Shown here piece after piece: positions 6,124 through 8,527 of a DNA stretch of 8,527 nt. Origin of the DNA: Verrucomicrobiota bacterium (GTDB lineage: Bacteria > Verrucomicrobiota > Verrucomicrobiia > Chthoniobacterales > UBA10450); assembly GCA_003218735.1 (NCBI GenBank), contig QHOJ01000055.1:1-8527 (forward strand). Direction: 5' to 3'. Position 1 is the stretch's first letter. Every line of letters starts with the position of its first letter. The notes below the pieces were generated by a model, which ran no database searches, was not told the origin of the DNA, and saw only the letters and a program-made list of their open reading frames with translations. Made by a program: the position numbers and the translations under genes.

Positions 6124-8527
6124 ATGCATTTACAGTCGCTCGAACTTCTTGGCTTCAAATCGTTCGCCGATAAAACGATTTTCAGCTTTCACGAGGGCAT
6201 TACCGCCATTGTCGGCCCGAATGGCTGCGGCAAGTCGAACGTGCTCGATGCCGTGCGCTGGGTGCTCGGGGAGCAATCCGCCAAGTCGCTCCGCGGCGAT
6301 GAAATGGCCGATGTCATTTTCAATGGCACCGATACGCGCAAGCCTGTCGGCTTTGCTGAGGTTTCTCTTACATTTACCGATTGCGCAGGAGAGCTGGATG
6401 TTGATTGGCACGACGTGCGCGTAACGCGCCGCGTGTATCGCGACGGCAATTCCGAATATCTGCTCAACAAGACCCCATGCCGACTTCGGGATATTCAAAG
6501 TCTTTTCGCCGACACCGGTGTGGCGCGCGCCGCTTATTCAATGATGGAACAAGGCAAGATCGACATGGTCTTGAGCTCGCGTCCGGAAGATCGCCGCGCG
6601 GTCTTTGAAGAAGCGGCTGGAATCACAAAATACAAAAACCAGAAACGCGAGGCGCTGCGCAAGCTGGAAGCCACTGAGGCAAATCTCCTGCGCATCGGCG
6701 ACGTGATTAAAGAAGTGAAGCGACAGATCGGCTCGTTGCAGCGGCAGGCGGGCAAAGCGCGACGCTACCAGACATTGCTCGCCGATCTGCGAACTCTCGA
6801 TACGCATCACTCGCGCAAGCAGCTCGAGTCGCTCGAGACCGAACTTGCCCAATGTCGCGCAGAGATCGCGCGTGTCCACAAATCCGAACAAGAAATCCGA
6901 ACCAAGATCGACATGAGCGAAAGCGAACTCGCCGAACGGCGAATCGCTCTGGACAAGATCGACACACAAATCGCCGATGGCCGGAGCGATTTACAGCATT
7001 TGCAAAGCGAAATTACAGCGCATCAAAATCGAATTCAGGTAAATCGTCAACACGCCGGTGAACTGACCGGGCTGATTGAGCGCTTCCGAAAAGACATTGC
7101 CGTCGCCGAGGCAAAGCGGGTTCAACAAGAAAAAGAATTACAGAGCGCGAATGCACTGATTGAAAAGACAAATGGGGTTCTCCAAGCCAAAGAAGCGGAA
7201 TTCGCAAAGCTTACTGAGTTGATCTCGAGACTTCGCGCCGAGCGGAGGAAGCACGAGGCAGAGCTGGAGAAGTTGCGGGTGGCAACATCAAAAAACGAAG
7301 TCCGGATTGGCGACTTAGAAGGCGATCGTTCTGGAATTGCCATCCGCCGGGAAGCAACTGAGGAAAACCGGCGGAATCTGGACCGCGCGATTTCAGATGC
7401 ACACGCCACTCGCAATAAGATCCAGAAACAGATCAGCGCTGCGCGCGCGACGAGGGAAACCGCACGAAAAAATTCCGATCGTCTGAAAAACAAGACACGC
7501 TCCGCAGAGGAAAAATTCCAGGAGCATCAGCAGCTTCTGGCGGGAACAGAAAAAAAACTCGTCGAGATTGAGCGTGCGCTGACGGAAAAGGAATCGCGCC
7601 TTGAGATTTTGCGTCAGCTAGACCAGGAAGGCGAGGGTCTGGCGCAAGGTTCACAAGCGGTGCTTAAAGGTCTTGATAATCCCCTGCGCATCCAGCCGGC
7701 GATCGCAGGCGCTCTTGCCTCAAATCTTGATGTCGATCCGGACTATATCGCGGCGATCGAAGCTGCGCTGGGTCAAAATGTGCAAGCGATCGTTCTGCAA
7801 GACGTTGATTTGGCGCCTGAAATCATGGCAACGTTAACTGAAAAGAAACTCGGTCCCGCGGCGTTGGCGATTCCGAAGTTTTTCAGCTCCTCTACGCGAA
7901 CTGACGCAGCGCTTCCGCAAACTGCCCTCGCCTGGGCAATCGAAAAAGTGAAAACGCCAGATTCGCTTGCGTCACTTGTGACGCGACTCCTCCATAATGT
8001 CGCAATCTTCCGTAGTCTCGATGAAGCCTTGGCTTTCAAAAAAAATGGAACCGACCTGGCGGCCGCAACGCTTGCCGGTGAATTTGTTTCATCCGAGGGA
8101 GTTGTTTTTGGCGGCAGCCGTGACGCGTCGGCTGATTCACTACTCGAGCGCAAAGCACGGATCTCTGCCCTAAGCGCAGAATATTCCCGTATCTGCCAGG
8201 AACGTGACGCGTTACTTCGCGAACGTGACGACGCAAGTACGCAACTCGAAAAGACAAGGCGCGATTTCGAAGAAATCCGGGCTCACCACGAGATTGCCGA
8301 TCGAGAGCAATCCCTTTCCGAAAACAAAATCCTCTTCCTCGAGCGGGAATTACACGAAATCGAACAGAAGATCGAGCACCTCCGCTCGGAGCAATCAACG
8401 CTTGCGCAACAAATCGAAGTCGCGGACGAGCGTATTACGAAGTTGGATCAGGAATTGACAGCCGAGCGCGTGCAGTTGGAATCGCAACAGGCACAACAGC
8501 GCGCCGTCGAAGCGGCGCGGGAAAAAG
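6124..8527 (+). CDS. smc: Chromosome segregation protein SMC, 3'-truncated by window edge
   Basis: ATPase core of the bacterial SMC-ScpAB condensin, which loads on DNA, extrudes loops and aids chromosome segregation. From ATG 6124 the frame is open to the last base: 801 codons with no stop. Full-length SMC has about 1150-1300 residues. The N-terminal half-head starts with HLQSLELLGFKSFADKT. The Walker A motif GPNGCGKS is at 31-38, followed by VRWVLGEQSAKSLRG and DVIFNGT. The Q-loop Gln143 is in MMEQGKID, then RPEDRRAVFEEAAGITKYK. From about 165 to 495 is a charged, Glu/Lys/Arg/Gln-rich coiled coil. The hinge spans about 500-668: it opens near QGSQAVLKGL, includes the AIEAALGQNVQAIVL stretch, and closes with the Gly-rich EGVVFGGSRD. 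The return coil continues from about 670 to the edge. The C-terminal head (signature motif, Walker B) is beyond the window. The size and order match canonical SMC. Confidence 0.97.
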   Translation, partial: MHLQSLELLGFKSFADKTIFSFHEGITAIVGPNGCGKSNVLDAVRWVLGEQSAKSLRGDEMADVIFNGTDTRKPVGFAEVSLTFTDCAGELDVDWHDVRVTRRVYRDGNSEYLLNKTPCRLRDIQSLFADTGVARAAYSMMEQGKIDMVLSSRPEDRRAVFEEAAGITKYKNQKREALRKLEATEANLLRIGDVIKEVKRQIGSLQRQAGKARRYQTLLADLRTLDTHHSRKQLESLETELAQCRAEIARVHKSEQEIRTKIDMSESELAERRIALDKIDTQIADGRSDLQHLQSEITAHQNRIQVNRQHAGELTGLIERFRKDIAVAEAKRVQQEKELQSANALIEKTNGVLQAKEAEFAKLTELISRLRAERRKHEAELEKLRVATSKNEVRIGDLEGDRSGIAIRREATEENRRNLDRAISDAHATRNKIQKQISAARATRETARKNSDRLKNKTRSAEEKFQEHQQLLAGTEKKLVEIERALTEKESRLEILRQLDQEGEGLAQGSQAVLKGLDNPLRIQPAIAGALASNLDVDPDYIAAIEAALGQNVQAIVLQDVDLAPEIMATLTEKKLGPAALAIPKFFSSSTRTDAALPQTALAWAIEKVKTPDSLASLVTRLLHNVAIFRSLDEALAFKKNGTDLAAATLAGEFVSSEGVVFGGSRDASADSLLERKARISALSAEYSRICQERDALLRERDDASTQLEKTRRDFEEIRAHHEIADREQSLSENKILFLERELHEIEQKIEHLRSEQSTLAQQIEVADERITKLDQELTAERVQLESQQAQQRAVEAAREK

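Noticed and set aside
6538..6969. Antisense open frame of 143 codons inside smc, with further short minus-strand frames up to about 8398
   Set aside because: All lie opposite the continuous SMC frame, and their Arg/Ser/Cys-rich or Phe/Leu-rich translations match no family.

Overview
The window is an ordinary-looking stretch of bacterial chromosome with moderate GC content (a little above half, judged by eye). It carries no phage, plasmid, IS or CRISPR signature. The best guess at origin is a soil-type member of the Verrucomicrobiota (Chthoniobacterales-like). Three things suggest this: Pro/Thr/Ser 'TPSPSP' linkers in exported proteins, an intergenic repeat of the AATGCCGAAG...AATGACGAA type, and poor Shine-Dalgarno sequences with some GTG/TTG starts. 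This assignment rests on recalled family flavour, not on a search.

Layout. (1) 2-400 (+): the 3' two thirds of an adenine phosphoribosyltransferase gene (apt), cut by the left edge. (2) 403-476: two inverted, diverged copies of a short repeat between convergent genes. The right copy also encodes the last residues and the stop codon of the next gene. (3) 447-848 (-): a small DUF6572-like protein. (4) 928-2245 (+): queF, queC and a small single-pass membrane protein, joined by two ATGA stop/start overlaps. QueC makes preQ0 and QueF reduces it to preQ1, the precursor of queuosine in tRNA. (5) 4606-2249 (-): an M20 metallopeptidase followed 24 nt later by an exported NlpC/P60 peptidase with a long Pro-rich linker. 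(6) 4679-6004 (+): an APC-superfamily amino-acid permease, divergent from the peptidase pair. (7) 6124-8527 (+): smc, the chromosome condensin ATPase, with a complete N-terminal half-head, first coiled coil and hinge. It runs off the right edge in the second coil.

How the genes fit together. The queF-queC pair is a clear tRNA-modification unit. The earlier pathway genes (folE, queD, queE) are not here. The NlpC/P60, M20 peptidase and divergent permease could form a peptide or murein-peptide breakdown and uptake group, but that is inference from adjacency alone. apt and smc are housekeeping genes that flank these units.

I find no convincing undescribed system. The points most worth a second look are: the repeat built into the end of a coding sequence; a Ser where QueF normally has an active-site His; a Gly at the usual third catalytic position of the NlpC/P60 domain; the small membrane protein translationally coupled to queC; and hairpins immediately upstream of queF and smc.
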